Below are positions 43,309 to 52,110 of a DNA stretch of 64,000 nucleotides, in pieces (position 1 is the first letter of the stretch; each line of letters begins with the position of its first letter). Under the pieces are notes generated by a model that did no database searches, was not told where the DNA came from, and saw only the letters and a list, made by a program, of their open reading frames with translations. Both the position numbers and the translations under genes were made by a program. The stretch spans positions 1,673,001 to 1,737,000 of the forward strand of contig NZ_PJBB01000003.1 of the NCBI RefSeq assembly GCF_002836595.1, read 5' to 3'. The DNA is from Tenacibaculum sp. Bg11-29 (GTDB lineage: Bacteria > Bacteroidota > Bacteroidia > Flavobacteriales > Flavobacteriaceae).

Positions 43309-43607
43309 ATTCGTAAGTTTTGAGGTTATAAAAAGTATTATTTGCTTTCTTTTTTAAAAGTAGTTTAGCTTGTTGAAGATTTCTATAAAAAAGGAATGAG
43401 GCTCTAAAATTTATACATAAGAAGGGGAAAACAGGGAACGAATTTTATATAATATTTATAAGTGTATTTTAAAGCCAGCTATAATGTTTATGGGGAACGA
43501 TGTAGCTTGTTTTATTGAAGGTTGATTTTAAAATGGATTGAAAATATTAATTCAATAAAAGTATTCTTATAAAATATAACAATACTTTCGTGTCACAAAA
43601 CCACATC

Positions 43608-45464
43608 ATGAAAAATATAAATTTATTAAGTTTCTTAGTCTTAATATGTATAACAAGTTGTTTAGATTTAAAGAAAGAGGAAAAAAAAGTAAAAAAATAT
43701 GTAGAAGAACCACACTCGTTTTCTAAACCTAACGAAGCGGTTGTTACACACCTAAATCTTGATATTGATGTTGATTTCGATTCAAAACAGATTAAAGGAA
43801 GCGCAACATATAATATTACAAATAATGAAGCTTCAGAGATTATATTAGATACCAAATTTTTGGAAATTCATAGTGTATTAGCTGATGGAAAAAAAGTTGA
43901 ATTTTCTTTTGGAGATTTTAATAAACAACTAGGTAAGGCTTTAAAAATTCCTATTACTACAAATACAAAAACGGTAACAGTAAATTATAATACCACCAGT
44001 AAAACGGAAGCTTTACAATGGTTAAGTCCGCAGCAAACGGCAGACAAAACAGATCCGTTTTTATTTACACAAGGACAAGCTATTTTAACACGTACTTGGA
44101 TACCAATACAAGATAGCCCACAAGTTAGAGTTACCTATAATGCAACAGTAAAAGTACCATCATCATTAATGGCTGTAATGAGTGCCGAAAACCCAAAAAC
44201 TAAAACAGCGGATGGCGTTTATAACTTTAAAATGAAACAAGCTATTTCTCCATATTTAATAGCATTATCAGTTGGAAATATAGAATACAAAGCTGTTAGT
44301 AAAAGAACAGGTATTTATGCAGAAAAATCTGTATTAGACAAAGCTCATGAGGAGTTCTCTGACATGGAAAAAATGGTTTCTGCTGCCGAAAACTTATATG
44401 GTGATTATGATTGGGAACAGTTTGATGTTATTGTTTTGCCTCCTAGTTTTCCTTTTGGAGGAATGGAAAACCCGCGTTTAACATTTGCGACACCTACTGT
44501 TATTGCAGGAGATAAGAGTTTAACTTCTTTAATAGCACATGAATTAGCACATTCGTGGTCAGGTAATTTAGTAACAAACGCTACTTGGGACGATTTCTGG
44601 TTAAACGAAGGATTTACTGTTTATTTTGAACTACGTATTATGGAAGCTTTATATGGTAAAGATAGAGCCAATATGTTAGCACTTATAGGGAGGCAAGATT
44701 TAGAAGATGAATTAGAAGGTTTTAAAGATGCTCCTAATGATACTAAGTTAAAGCTTGATTTAAAAGGTCGTAATCCTGATGACGGAATGAATAGTATCGC
44801 TTATGATAAAGGATACTTATTTCTTAGAACTTTAGAAGAAACTGTAGGTAGAGAAAAATTTGATGTGTTTTTGAAAAATTATTTTAAAACGCATGCTTTT
44901 TCTACAATGACTACAGAAAAATTTATAGCGTATTTAAATACGAATCTTTTAGAAAAAAATAAGATTGAATTTAATACAAAAGAGTGGATTTATAAACCAG
45001 GTGTACCAAAAAATCAAGCTATAATTACTTCTGATAAATTTAGTAGTGTAGAGAAAATACTATCTGAATTTATAGCTAAAAATAAGATTGAGGCTGTCTT
45101 AACAAAAGACTGGACAACGCAAGAATGGGTACATTTTGTTCGTAATTTCCCTAAAGAAATTACAGTTGAGCAATTAACAATAATCGATAATACTTTTAAT
45201 TTAACAAATTCAACCAATTCATACATAGCAATGGTTTGGTTTGAAAAAGCAATAACACATAATTATAGAGGTAATAATGTAGATACTACTATTGAGGCTT
45301 TCTTAACAAGTGTTGGTAGACGTTGGTATGTATCAACTATTTTTAAAGCTTATAAAGACAGTAACAAAGTTACTGAAGGATTGGCTATTTATAAGAAATC
45401 ACGAGCAAACTACCATTCGGTAACAGCAAATACAATTGATGGTATGTTAGGGTACGAAGAGTAA
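43608..45464 (+). CDS. M1 family aminopeptidase (LTA4H-like), lipoprotein
   Basis: A second M1 peptidase. I chose the ATG at 43608 (618 residues), because MKNINLLSFLVLICITSC then forms a lipoprotein signal; the GTG at 43590 would prepend six residues. The exopeptidase motif is FGGMENP, the zinc motif HELAHSWSGN starts at about H311, with LNEGFT providing the third ligand. The C-terminal part (about 460-618) resembles the leukotriene A4 hydrolase helical domain. It is located between two blocks of minus-strand accessory genes, with its own terminator. Confidence 0.92.
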   Translation: MKNINLLSFLVLICITSCLDLKKEEKKVKKYVEEPHSFSKPNEAVVTHLNLDIDVDFDSKQIKGSATYNITNNEASEIILDTKFLEIHSVLADGKKVEFSFGDFNKQLGKALKIPITTNTKTVTVNYNTTSKTEALQWLSPQQTADKTDPFLFTQGQAILTRTWIPIQDSPQVRVTYNATVKVPSSLMAVMSAENPKTKTADGVYNFKMKQAISPYLIALSVGNIEYKAVSKRTGIYAEKSVLDKAHEEFSDMEKMVSAAENLYGDYDWEQFDVIVLPPSFPFGGMENPRLTFATPTVIAGDKSLTSLIAHELAHSWSGNLVTNATWDDFWLNEGFTVYFELRIMEALYGKDRANMLALIGRQDLEDELEGFKDAPNDTKLKLDLKGRNPDDGMNSIAYDKGYLFLRTLEETVGREKFDVFLKNYFKTHAFSTMTTEKFIAYLNTNLLEKNKIEFNTKEWIYKPGVPKNQAIITSDKFSSVEKILSEFIAKNKIEAVLTKDWTTQEWVHFVRNFPKEITVEQLTIIDNTFNLTNSTNSYIAMVWFEKAITHNYRGNNVDTTIEAFLTSVGRRWYVSTIFKAYKDSNKVTEGLAIYKKSRANYHSVTANTIDGMLGYEE

Positions 45465-45491
45465 TATATTACGACATTTTATAATAAATTA

Positions 45492-45525
45492 AAAAAACCT
45501 CAGATTTTAAAATCTGAGGTTTTTT
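45492..45525 (+). terminator. Terminator after the second M1 peptidase
   Basis: A perfect 17-bp palindrome AAAAAACCTCAGATTTT with its complement, ending in a U-run, 27 bases after the stop codon. Confidence 0.88.
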
Positions 45526-45607
45526 ACTGTAATAGTAGTATTTGATTTTTTATCATTCCTTAATTGAAATGACGTTTAAAATTATATAAACGAACTATCA
45601 CATGTTA

Positions 45608-46054
45608 TTAATTACCGTTTTTTCTAGGATTTAAAACTCCTGCAGTAATTGTATAAATTGGTCCTTCTTGAGCAAAGCCAAAAATACCATATTCTCCGTC
45701 TTGATAAATCTGATTTTCTCTGTTATTAAAAGGCACTTTAGCCCAGTTTTTAACATCTGTTTCTGAAATAGCTATTGTTTTACTAGGGTATGTTGGATCT
45801 GTTGGAGAAAAAACCTCTATTGTAAAACTTCCTTCTAAACCATTTTCTGGTATTAAAAACCAAGTTGGTGTTGCTGGAGCTGACTTATTTTCTCCTGGAG
45901 GTATTGGTAATTGAACATTTTCATTTACAGGAAAAGAGCCTTCACGTAATGTTCCGTTACATACTCCTATAATTTTACAACTTAATACACTCCCGTCTGA
46001 TGCTCCTGGATCATTTTGACTTAAAGCTGATAATTGAAATACTTTTGTAGACAT
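45608..46054 (-). CDS. Unknown protein of the inclusion-body cluster (148 residues)
   Basis: No family recognised. A soluble beta-rich protein, MSTKVFQLSALSQNDPGASDG..., with a Pro-rich middle (VQLPIPPGENKSAPATPTW) and one Cys pair (Cys26, Cys32). No signal peptide. It is the third gene of a tight minus-strand unit behind the DUF1842-like and AidA/PixA genes (16-base gap), so it is likely produced with them. Its small size, lack of export signal and beta character parallel those neighbours. Confidence 0.65.
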   Translation of the reverse strand: MSTKVFQLSALSQNDPGASDGSVLSCKIIGVCNGTLREGSFPVNENVQLPIPPGENKSAPATPTWFLIPENGLEGSFTIEVFSPTDPTYPSKTIAISETDVKNWAKVPFNNRENQIYQDGEYGIFGFAQEGPIYTITAGVLNPRKNGN

Positions 46055-46070
46055 AACTTTTGTTTTAGGT

Positions 46071-46466
46071 TTATAAATTAAAGGTATCTGCTGTTACAGG
46101 TACTTTTTCCTCGTGTTGTCCTTGAAAAGAAAAACCTCCAGTACCACTCCAATCAGCTTTTAAGGCCATGTTTGCTTCAAAAGGAAATTGAAGTGGAGTT
46201 AATTTGTTATCAGAAGGAATACTTCCATTTAAGCTTAGTACTCGAACGATATCATTATAACCAGTTGAGTAAACAGTTCCAGTTACTTTACCTGTGTATG
46301 TTTTTTTATCAGTACCTACATTAATTGTAACAGTTCCACTTACGGTGTGATCTTCTGGGTGCACTAATAAAGAAAAATTAACGATCGTTGCTAAAAGGTT
46401 CGGAACAAAGCCCATTGTACCTTTAAAATATACTGTTTCTACTGCGGTGTTTATTGTTGTTGACAT
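46071..46466 (-). CDS. DUF1842-like protein
   Basis: A 131-residue beta-sandwich-like protein. YFKGTMGFVPNLLATIVNFSLLVHPEDHTVSGTVTI (about 13-48) and GKVTGTVYSTGYNDIVRVLSLNGS resemble DUF1842, a small bacterial family of unknown function known from short operons. The assignment is from recollected motif spacing and only moderately sure. No signal peptide. It lies 38 bases after the AidA/PixA-like gene and 16 before the next unknown gene. Confidence 0.5.
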   Translation of the reverse strand: MSTTINTAVETVYFKGTMGFVPNLLATIVNFSLLVHPEDHTVSGTVTINVGTDKKTYTGKVTGTVYSTGYNDIVRVLSLNGSIPSDNKLTPLQFPFEANMALKADWSGTGGFSFQGQHEEKVPVTADTFNL

Positions 46467-46504
46467 AATATTTTGTTTTTTTAGTTTAAATTTAAGAGGT
46501 GATT

Positions 46505-47095
46505 TTATGCTAATACAGCTTCTTTCTTTTTTAAGAATGCAGTTTTTGCTTCTTTATATGCATCTTCACTCATTACGTTTACAAAAGGATCCCATTTAAA
46601 GAAACCTAGGTTTTCACCAGTGGTATTTATTATTTGAAATTCAACAAAATATTGAGTAATTCCGTTATTTAAAACATCTGAAACAAAATCGTTTTGACGA
46701 ACTAATTGATAACCGCCATTATTAGCTTGTTCATAAATTTTTCTAAGGGTTAATCTTTCTTCTGGACGTGTTAAAGAAGGAGGAGAAGGTTGATCTCCGA
46801 CAATAACATTTGCTATAATAGCATTATGTTGTAATCCTGAACCAGGACATGTTAATTCCCATTGAATGGTATCTCCAATACGTGCATCTACTCTTAATTC
46901 CGATCCCGCTCTAGTGGTTGAGTCGGTATCAATAAAACCTAAGGCTGTAATCATATATATATAATTATCAGAAGCACTCCATGCACCTAAATAAGTTGGG
47001 TTACTCATAGTTCCTGGTTTTAAGCGTCCGTTTTGTATTTGTTGTAAAATAGTTTCTACATCTATTACGCTAAGTATGTTTATTGTTTTTGACAT
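46505..47095 (-). CDS. AidA/PixA family inclusion-body protein
   Basis: A 196-residue protein matching the AidA/PixA inclusion-body family: an N-terminal INILSVIDVETIL strand, NPTYLGAWSASDNYIYMITA, a GDTIQWELTCPG block where the family has GDxIxWR, and the C-terminal QYFVEFQIINTTGENLGFFKWDPFVNV, where DPF is diagnostic. Known members form cytoplasmic crystalline inclusions in Xenorhabdus (PixA) or are quorum-sensing-regulated virulence-associated proteins in Ralstonia/Burkholderia (AidA). It leads the three-gene minus-strand unit. No signal peptide. Confidence 0.8.
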   Translation of the reverse strand: MSKTINILSVIDVETILQQIQNGRLKPGTMSNPTYLGAWSASDNYIYMITALGFIDTDSTTRAGSELRVDARIGDTIQWELTCPGSGLQHNAIIANVIVGDQPSPPSLTRPEERLTLRKIYEQANNGGYQLVRQNDFVSDVLNNGITQYFVEFQIINTTGENLGFFKWDPFVNVMSEDAYKEAKTAFLKKKEAVLA

Positions 47096-47605
47096 GATTA
47101 ATAATTTTAGTTTTCCTACTCATAAGGCTTTTCGGAATCCGCCACGTTTTTAAAATGGTTACTGCTCCATTTAAAGATAAGTTTGGTTAGTTGTTAAATA
47201 GTAAAGTGTAGTTATAATATTTACCGAAAACACGGTTGGGTTTCTACAATTGTAATTATTTAAAAACAATGAAATAATATGTGCTAGCGTCTTATTTCTG
47301 ATATAAAATTACTTCAGGAATAGGTGAGAATTAAAAAAAATGGAACGAAGAGAAGCTTCTTTTCCATAAGAAAGGAAAAAAAGAGTATGAGATTTTATAA
47401 CTGTTCTTGTAAGGAAAGAAATTCTTGCAGTAATCTGTTTATTAAGGCTCTTGTTTTATTCTGGAAAGATTACTTCGTACCTTGTAATGACGTTTTTTAT
47501 TGTTCTTTCGTTAGTACGAAAGAAATGCAATATATTGAAATAATCTATTTATTAAGGCTCTTGTTTTGTTGTGTAGAAATTACTTCGTTTCTCGTGATAA
47601 CGTTT
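47096..47605. other. Gene-free stretch with degenerate palindromic repeats
   Basis: No frame or RNA gene is recognised in these 510 bases. The half nearer the AidA/PixA-like gene must hold its promoter; TATCTTTA on the minus strand near 47180 is a possible -7 element. The other half contains the two direct repeats at 47431-47609. Confidence 0.5.
47431..47499. repeat. 69-base direct repeat, copy 1, part of a degenerate palindromic element
   Basis: Aligns without gaps to 47541-47609 (offset 110); the first 27 bases differ at one position. Its right end GATTACTTCGTACCTTGTAA is complementary to sequence to its left near 47410-47437, as in the dispersed GCAATCT...AGATTGC palindromes of Bacteroidota. 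Confidence 0.75.
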
Positions 47606-47609
47606 TTAT
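47541..47609. repeat. 69-base direct repeat, copy 2
   Basis: The second unit of the pair; its last bases overlap the stop codon of the LytTR regulator gene. Ends ATTACTTCGTTTCTCGTGAT, the diverged counterpart of the first copy. Confidence 0.75.
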
Positions 47610-48352
47610 TTTAAGGTACGTACATTTTTTAAAAAACTCTTATATTTTTCGCTAAGGGTAGCTTTATAATTTCCTTGTAAGAGTATTAGATTATCTGCTG
47701 GAATAATTTCAATAATCTTTTCGATATTAACAATAAAATTTCGGTGTGTTCTATAAAATATAGTGTTATCTAAAAGTTTTAGAATTTTTGTTAATGAAAT
47801 AAGGATTACAAATTTTTCTTTTTCAGTAATAATATTGCAATATTTTTCTTCTACTTCAATATAAATAATATCAGAGATGCTTACTTTTTTTAAAGATTTT
47901 CCTTTCTTTATAAATAAATATTCATCACTTATAATAGTATCTTCTTCGTCATCTAAAAAAACATCAGTCTGCGCATAGAATTTTTCTACTGCCATTTCTA
48001 TGGCATATAGTACTTCTAGTTCATTAAAAGGTTTCATTAAATAACTAAAAGGTTGCGTTAGTTTTGCTCTTTTAAAAATTTCACGATCTGTTGAGCTCGT
48101 TAAAAAAACAAAAGGTTTACTCGCTTCAGGAATGATACTAATTGTTTCTGCAAAAGAAATACCATCAGCGACACCATTTAAAAAAATATCTATAATAACA
48201 ATGTCAACCTTTACTTGATAAAATTTAGTTAATGCTTCTTTAAAATTTCGGGCAACCCCTGTAATGTTATAATTGTTGGCTTCTAGCACTTTAATTAAAC
48301 GATCACTTTCTGCAGGTGTGTCTTCTATAATAAATACATTAACATTATCCAT
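47606..48352 (-). CDS. LytTR-type response regulator
   Basis: A 248-residue two-component regulator. The receiver domain (about 1-120) has the phospho-acceptor Asp55 in VIIDIFLNG, acidic residues E10-D11 and the Lys in SYLMKPF. The C-terminal LytTR DNA-binding domain (about 145-245) contains YIEVEEKYCNIITEKEKFVI and FYRTHRNFIVNIEKI. The start at 48352 is chosen because it opens with the receiver strand MDNVNVFIIED; the frame extends nine codons further upstream. The ATG lies within the last codons of the histidine kinase (8-base overlap), so the two are co-translated. Confidence 0.93.
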   Translation of the reverse strand: MDNVNVFIIEDTPAESDRLIKVLEANNYNITGVARNFKEALTKFYQVKVDIVIIDIFLNGVADGISFAETISIIPEASKPFVFLTSSTDREIFKRAKLTQPFSYLMKPFNELEVLYAIEMAVEKFYAQTDVFLDDEEDTIISDEYLFIKKGKSLKKVSISDIIYIEVEEKYCNIITEKEKFVILISLTKILKLLDNTIFYRTHRNFIVNIEKIIEIIPADNLILLQGNYKATLSEKYKSFLKNVRTLK

Positions 48353-50090
48353 TATCTTGTTTTTTAGGTAAAGATACAATCATTTTTGTACCTATGCCTA
48401 ATTCACTTTCTATAGAGAATTTACCATTATTTTTTTTAACCATTGTTTTACATAATTGCAATCCTAATCCGGTTCCAATAACTGTTTCGTGTTCTTTTTT
48501 AGATAAAAGTAATGTATCTTCTAAAAGTTTTAAACGAGTATTATTACTCATTCCCATACCTGTATCTTCAACAATTAAATCGCAATAATCTGCTTGCTCA
48601 TTTCTTGAATATACTTTGATGATTCCATCTTTATTAGAAAATTTTATGGCATTATCTAGTAAGTTTCTTATAATCAATTTTAATGATTCTTGATCGGCAA
48701 AAGCAATGGCTTTCTTTAGTACTTTGTTTTCAAACTGGATGTTTTTCTCAAGCATTAATGGTTTGTAGTTATATGCCATTTGCTCAACCATAAAAAATAA
48801 ACGAGTAGCCATTATTTCAAAATACCCTTGTTTGGTTTGCGACAATGCCCAATGCAACAAATTATCTAACAAACCATAAGCTCCGTTAACAATAGCGCTA
48901 TTTTTTTTCAATAAATTACCGAGGGCGACAATATTTTTAGAAGCTAAATTATCTAATAAAACACTATTACTGGTTTTTAAAGCATTTACTGATGAACGTA
49001 AATCGTGACTAACAATAGAGAAAAGTTTGTCTTTTGTAGCGTTTAAAATATCTAAATCTTCTTTTTGAAGGGCGATTATTTTATTTCGTTTTACTTTTTC
49101 TCTGTAAAAATAAAAACTAATACCCAAAAGTACTAATAAACCAATAGCAGCATATAAAAAGATGTTACGTTGCGTTGCTTGTAGTTCATTTTTAACTTGT
49201 AATATGTTTACCTCTTTTTGTTTTTCCTTAACAGCAAATTCTTTTTCTTTTTGAGCTACTTCGTAAATTCTATTTTGATCGTTTAAAGAATCTTTCCATT
49301 GCTCCATTTCTTTCCTGTAAATCAATGCTTTTTGAAAATTTTTACGATTTTCTTCTACAACGGACATATTTTTAGAAGTAGATCTTTTTAAATCTAAATT
49401 AGTTGTTTGCTTTGCTAGTTGATAAGCTTTTTCAAAATAAGGGATAGCTAAATTATCTTTATACTGTTCGTAGTGTAAAGTAGCCATATCCCCATAGCAT
49501 CCGATTAGCTTAATGGTGTCTTTTTGTATTTCTTGAAAGTTTGTACTTTTTTTTAAGAATTTTTCTGCCTTTCCAAATTCCTTAAGATGTAAATAGCATA
49601 GTCCTAAGTTATGAATTATAAAACTTTTATTATTAATATTATATTCGTTTTCAGTAGAATCTAATAGAACTTCAAAATGAGATATTGCTTTCTTAAATTT
49701 GCGTTGTTCTAAAGCTAATGATCCAAGATATGTGTCAACCAAATCATATAGTTTAAATTCTTTAGAAATTTGATTGTACTCGTTTTCGGCTTCTTTAAAT
49801 ATTCTTTTTTTATCAAAACTATAACCTCTTAAAAAATGAGAGAAGTTTTTTAGAGTTTGATTTTTACTTACAAGAAGTTGTTTTTGTGTGTAAATTAACG
49901 TGGAATCCCATTTTTTTTTGGCAAAAAAGATATTTGCCTTTTTAAAGTGAAGATCAGATTCAAATTGATTTGAAACCTTAGTGATCTCTTCTTTTAATTT
50001 TTTAAAATTTTGAGAATTGTTCTTTTGAGATTTAATAGATAGGGAATAAAAAAAGAGTAGAAGAGCTAGTTGAATGTATTTAACAGTCAT
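48345..50090 (-). CDS. TPR-containing sensor histidine kinase
   Basis: A 581-residue membrane kinase. A signal peptide (about 1-21) precedes a periplasmic region of TPR-like helical repeats (about 40-270), one TM helix (about 308-328, NIFLYAAIGLLVLLGISFYFY), a coiled coil, then HisKA with the phospho-accepting His362 in SIVSHDLRSSV, and HATPase_c with IIRNLLDNAIKF, VEDTGMGM and GTGLGLQLCKTM. The TPR sensor domain suggests peptide or protein ligands. It pairs with the LytTR regulator downstream and lies between the two groups of unknown proteins. Confidence 0.92.
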   Translation of the reverse strand: MTVKYIQLALLLFFYSLSIKSQKNNSQNFKKLKEEITKVSNQFESDLHFKKANIFFAKKKWDSTLIYTQKQLLVSKNQTLKNFSHFLRGYSFDKKRIFKEAENEYNQISKEFKLYDLVDTYLGSLALEQRKFKKAISHFEVLLDSTENEYNINNKSFIIHNLGLCYLHLKEFGKAEKFLKKSTNFQEIQKDTIKLIGCYGDMATLHYEQYKDNLAIPYFEKAYQLAKQTTNLDLKRSTSKNMSVVEENRKNFQKALIYRKEMEQWKDSLNDQNRIYEVAQKEKEFAVKEKQKEVNILQVKNELQATQRNIFLYAAIGLLVLLGISFYFYREKVKRNKIIALQKEDLDILNATKDKLFSIVSHDLRSSVNALKTSNSVLLDNLASKNIVALGNLLKKNSAIVNGAYGLLDNLLHWALSQTKQGYFEIMATRLFFMVEQMAYNYKPLMLEKNIQFENKVLKKAIAFADQESLKLIIRNLLDNAIKFSNKDGIIKVYSRNEQADYCDLIVEDTGMGMSNNTRLKLLEDTLLLSKKEHETVIGTGLGLQLCKTMVKKNNGKFSIESELGIGTKMIVSLPKKQDNG

Positions 50091-50112
50091 TTATTTAAGA
50101 TTAGTCGGATAC

Positions 50113-50120
50113 AAAACTAC
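50113..50120 (-). promoter_or_regulatory. -7 element of the kinase/regulator operon
   Basis: TAGTTTTG on the minus strand, a perfect TAnnTTTG box 22 bases before the kinase ATG; no clear TTG at -33. Confidence 0.5.
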
Positions 50121-50159
50121 TTAAAAAAATGGTCTACTCTTTTTAATATTGTTTGTTTT

Positions 50160-50636
50160 CTAATAGCTAGGTCTTTGTACTGTTGTCTCCGTTCCTCGAG
50201 AACCATCAGGATCTTCATCCCAATTAATAATTTCAACTGTAGTAAAATTATCGCCTAATCTAGGTATGTCAGAAGGAGAGAAACCAATAGGTACAACATA
50301 GGCATAAAAAGTAGATGAAGAAATAAAAGAATTATCTCTAGATACATAGATTGTTACTTTATCGTTATTGTCAACGGAATAAGAAATTTGAAAATCAATT
50401 TCTTTAGCATAATCGTTTTCATTACCATTTTTTTTAGGCATGTTTGATTCAGATACATAAATAGTGCACTCAAGAGTTATTTTTGTTGAGTTTCCAGTCC
50501 CATTTGCAACAGCAGATAGATTGGTAGGAGCCAAAGGTCTCTCTGACTTTTCTTTTAATGTTTTTTTTGTGTTAGCTTTAGTAGAGCTAGAAACATTTCC
50601 AAAGTGAGTTCCTTTGTAAATTTTAGTGGTTGCCAT
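50160..50636 (-). CDS. Unknown protein near the inclusion-body cluster (158 residues)
   Basis: Not recognised. A basic, Thr/Lys-rich N-terminus (about 1-35) is followed by a probable beta-sandwich (ITLECTIYVSESNMPKKNG, IDFQISYSVDNNDKVTIYVSRD, FYAYVVPIGFSP) and an acidic tail NWDEDPDGSRGTE. No signal peptide or Cys besides one. It is transcribed separately, immediately upstream of the histidine kinase operon on the same strand. Its likeness to the other small signal-less beta proteins in size and composition suggests membership of the same system, by inference. Confidence 0.6.
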   Translation of the reverse strand: MATTKIYKGTHFGNVSSSTKANTKKTLKEKSERPLAPTNLSAVANGTGNSTKITLECTIYVSESNMPKKNGNENDYAKEIDFQISYSVDNNDKVTIYVSRDNSFISSSTFYAYVVPIGFSPSDIPRLGDNFTTVEIINWDEDPDGSRGTETTVQRPSY

Positions 50637-50753
50637 AATAGTGAGTTTTATTGATTAGACTCTCGAAAAATAGGAAATAAAAAAGAGCTAACTATTAATT
50701 AAGTAACAAGAAAGTAATTTATTGGAATAAGAGTTAGGTTTTGCGGAATGAAA

Positions 50754-51500
50754 CTAAAACCGTATCGCTAATTTTTTCATTAATCGTAACACTTCAACAT
50801 ACAACCAAACAAGGGTAATTAATAATCCCCAAGTAGCTAACCATTCACGTTCCTTTGGGTAGCGACCAACTTGCTTGTCGATATAATAAAAATCGAGGAG
50901 TAAACTAAAAGAAGCAATAATTGCTGCAATAACATTAAACCCGATTGCAAACCAAGAAGTTCCCCATAAATACGGAACATTAATACCTATAAAACGTAAA
51001 ATCCATCCAATAAAATAAAACATGAAAATACTTGCTGTGGCAGTAATAATGATAGCTCTAAATTTTCTGGTTACACGAATTAATTTCCATTTATAAAGTA
51101 GTAACATAACAAAAAAGGTAACCAAGGTAACTCCGATAGCTTGAAAAGGTAAATTCGGAAAACGTTGATGTGCAATAGCGCTAATTCCGCCTAAAAAAAA
51201 GCCTTTTGCTAAAGCATAGATAGGAAGTAAGTATTTAGCAGCACTATGTTTAAAAGAAATAAATAAACTATAAAAAATAGCGACAAACATTCCGATAGCC
51301 GTATACCATTTAGTAGTTACTGCGTTAAAAAACAAATGCCAAGTATAAGAAGCTGTAGCTACAACTAAACATAACATTAAAAGCGATTTTAAGATAATGC
51401 CACCAACTGACATTTTTGCTTTAGAGTTACTACTGTATTGTTTTTTCCAAAAGAAACGGTTAAAAGCAGGATTTGAAGTACGTAAACCAAATACGCTCAT
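50754..51500 (-). CDS. Bax inhibitor-1/YccA family membrane protein
   Basis: A 248-residue protein with seven predicted TM helices. The N-terminal RTSNPAFN (about 7-14) and later GISAIAHQRFP and the acidic DFYYID/LLLDF segment (about 195-205) are typical of the YccA/Bax-inhibitor branch in Bacteroidota. It is located in the inner membrane; the superfamily includes pH-sensitive Ca2+ leak channels. Divergent from ruvC. Confidence 0.92.
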   Translation of the reverse strand: MSVFGLRTSNPAFNRFFWKKQYSSNSKAKMSVGGIILKSLLMLCLVVATASYTWHLFFNAVTTKWYTAIGMFVAIFYSLFISFKHSAAKYLLPIYALAKGFFLGGISAIAHQRFPNLPFQAIGVTLVTFFVMLLLYKWKLIRVTRKFRAIIITATASIFMFYFIGWILRFIGINVPYLWGTSWFAIGFNVIAAIIASFSLLLDFYYIDKQVGRYPKEREWLATWGLLITLVWLYVEVLRLMKKLAIRF

Positions 51501-51548
51501 AAAAGATTTAATTGATTAGTTTTGTGTTTGTACAAAGTACAATAAAAT

Positions 51549-52103
51549 TTGAAGACAGAAAAAATCATATTAGGTGTTGACCCAGGTACAAGTATCATGG
51601 GGTTTGGAATTATAAAAGTTGTAGGAAAAAAAATGGAATTCGTTCAAATGAATGAATTGATTTTAAAAAAATACGACGACCATTATATAAAACTAAAATT
51701 AATTTTTGAGCGTACAATTGAATTAATAGATACGTATCACCCAGATGAAGTTGCTTTAGAAGCGCCTTTTTTTGGTAAAAACGTACAGTCGATGCTAAAG
51801 TTAGGGCGTGCACAAGGTGTGGCAATGGCAGCAGCATTATCACGTGATATTCCTGTTACAGAATATGCACCACTTAAAATAAAAATGGCAATTACTGGTA
51901 ACGGAAAATCTAGTAAAGAACAAGTCGCGTTAATGCTAAAATCGTTATTAAACTTAAAAACCTTACCTAAAAACTTAGATGCAACTGATGGTTTAGCTGC
52001 AGCGGTTTGTCATCATTACAACTCAGGTAGAGTTGTTGGCGGTAAAAATTATACAGGTTGGGCAGCGTTTGTAAAGCAGAATGAAAAAAGAGTTAAGAAA
52101 TAG
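51549..52103 (+). CDS. ruvC: Crossover junction endodeoxyribonuclease RuvC
   Basis: A Holliday-junction resolvase of 184 residues. It opens [15 protein letters not shown] with the catalytic Asp (D11), then [22 protein letters not shown] with the catalytic Glu, and [14 protein letters not shown] with the last Asp residues of the metal site. Translation starts with TTG: there is no ATG between the promoter region and the first conserved residues. The KAP NTPase gene follows after 7 bases. Confidence 0.96.
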   Translation: MKTEKIILGVDPGTSIMGFGIIKVVGKKMEFVQMNELILKKYDDHYIKLKLIFERTIELIDTYHPDEVALEAPFFGKNVQSMLKLGRAQGVAMAAALSRDIPVTEYAPLKIKMAITGNGKSSKEQVALMLKSLLNLKTLPKNLDATDGLAAAVCHHYNSGRVVGGKNYTGWAAFVKQNEKRVKK

Positions 52104-52110
52104 ATAAAAG

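Noticed and set aside
42004..47095. Polysaccharide utilisation locus, suggested by the GH64-like protein and a nearby two-component system
   Set aside because: There is no SusC/SusD pair, no TonB receptor and no secretion signal on the GH64-like protein.
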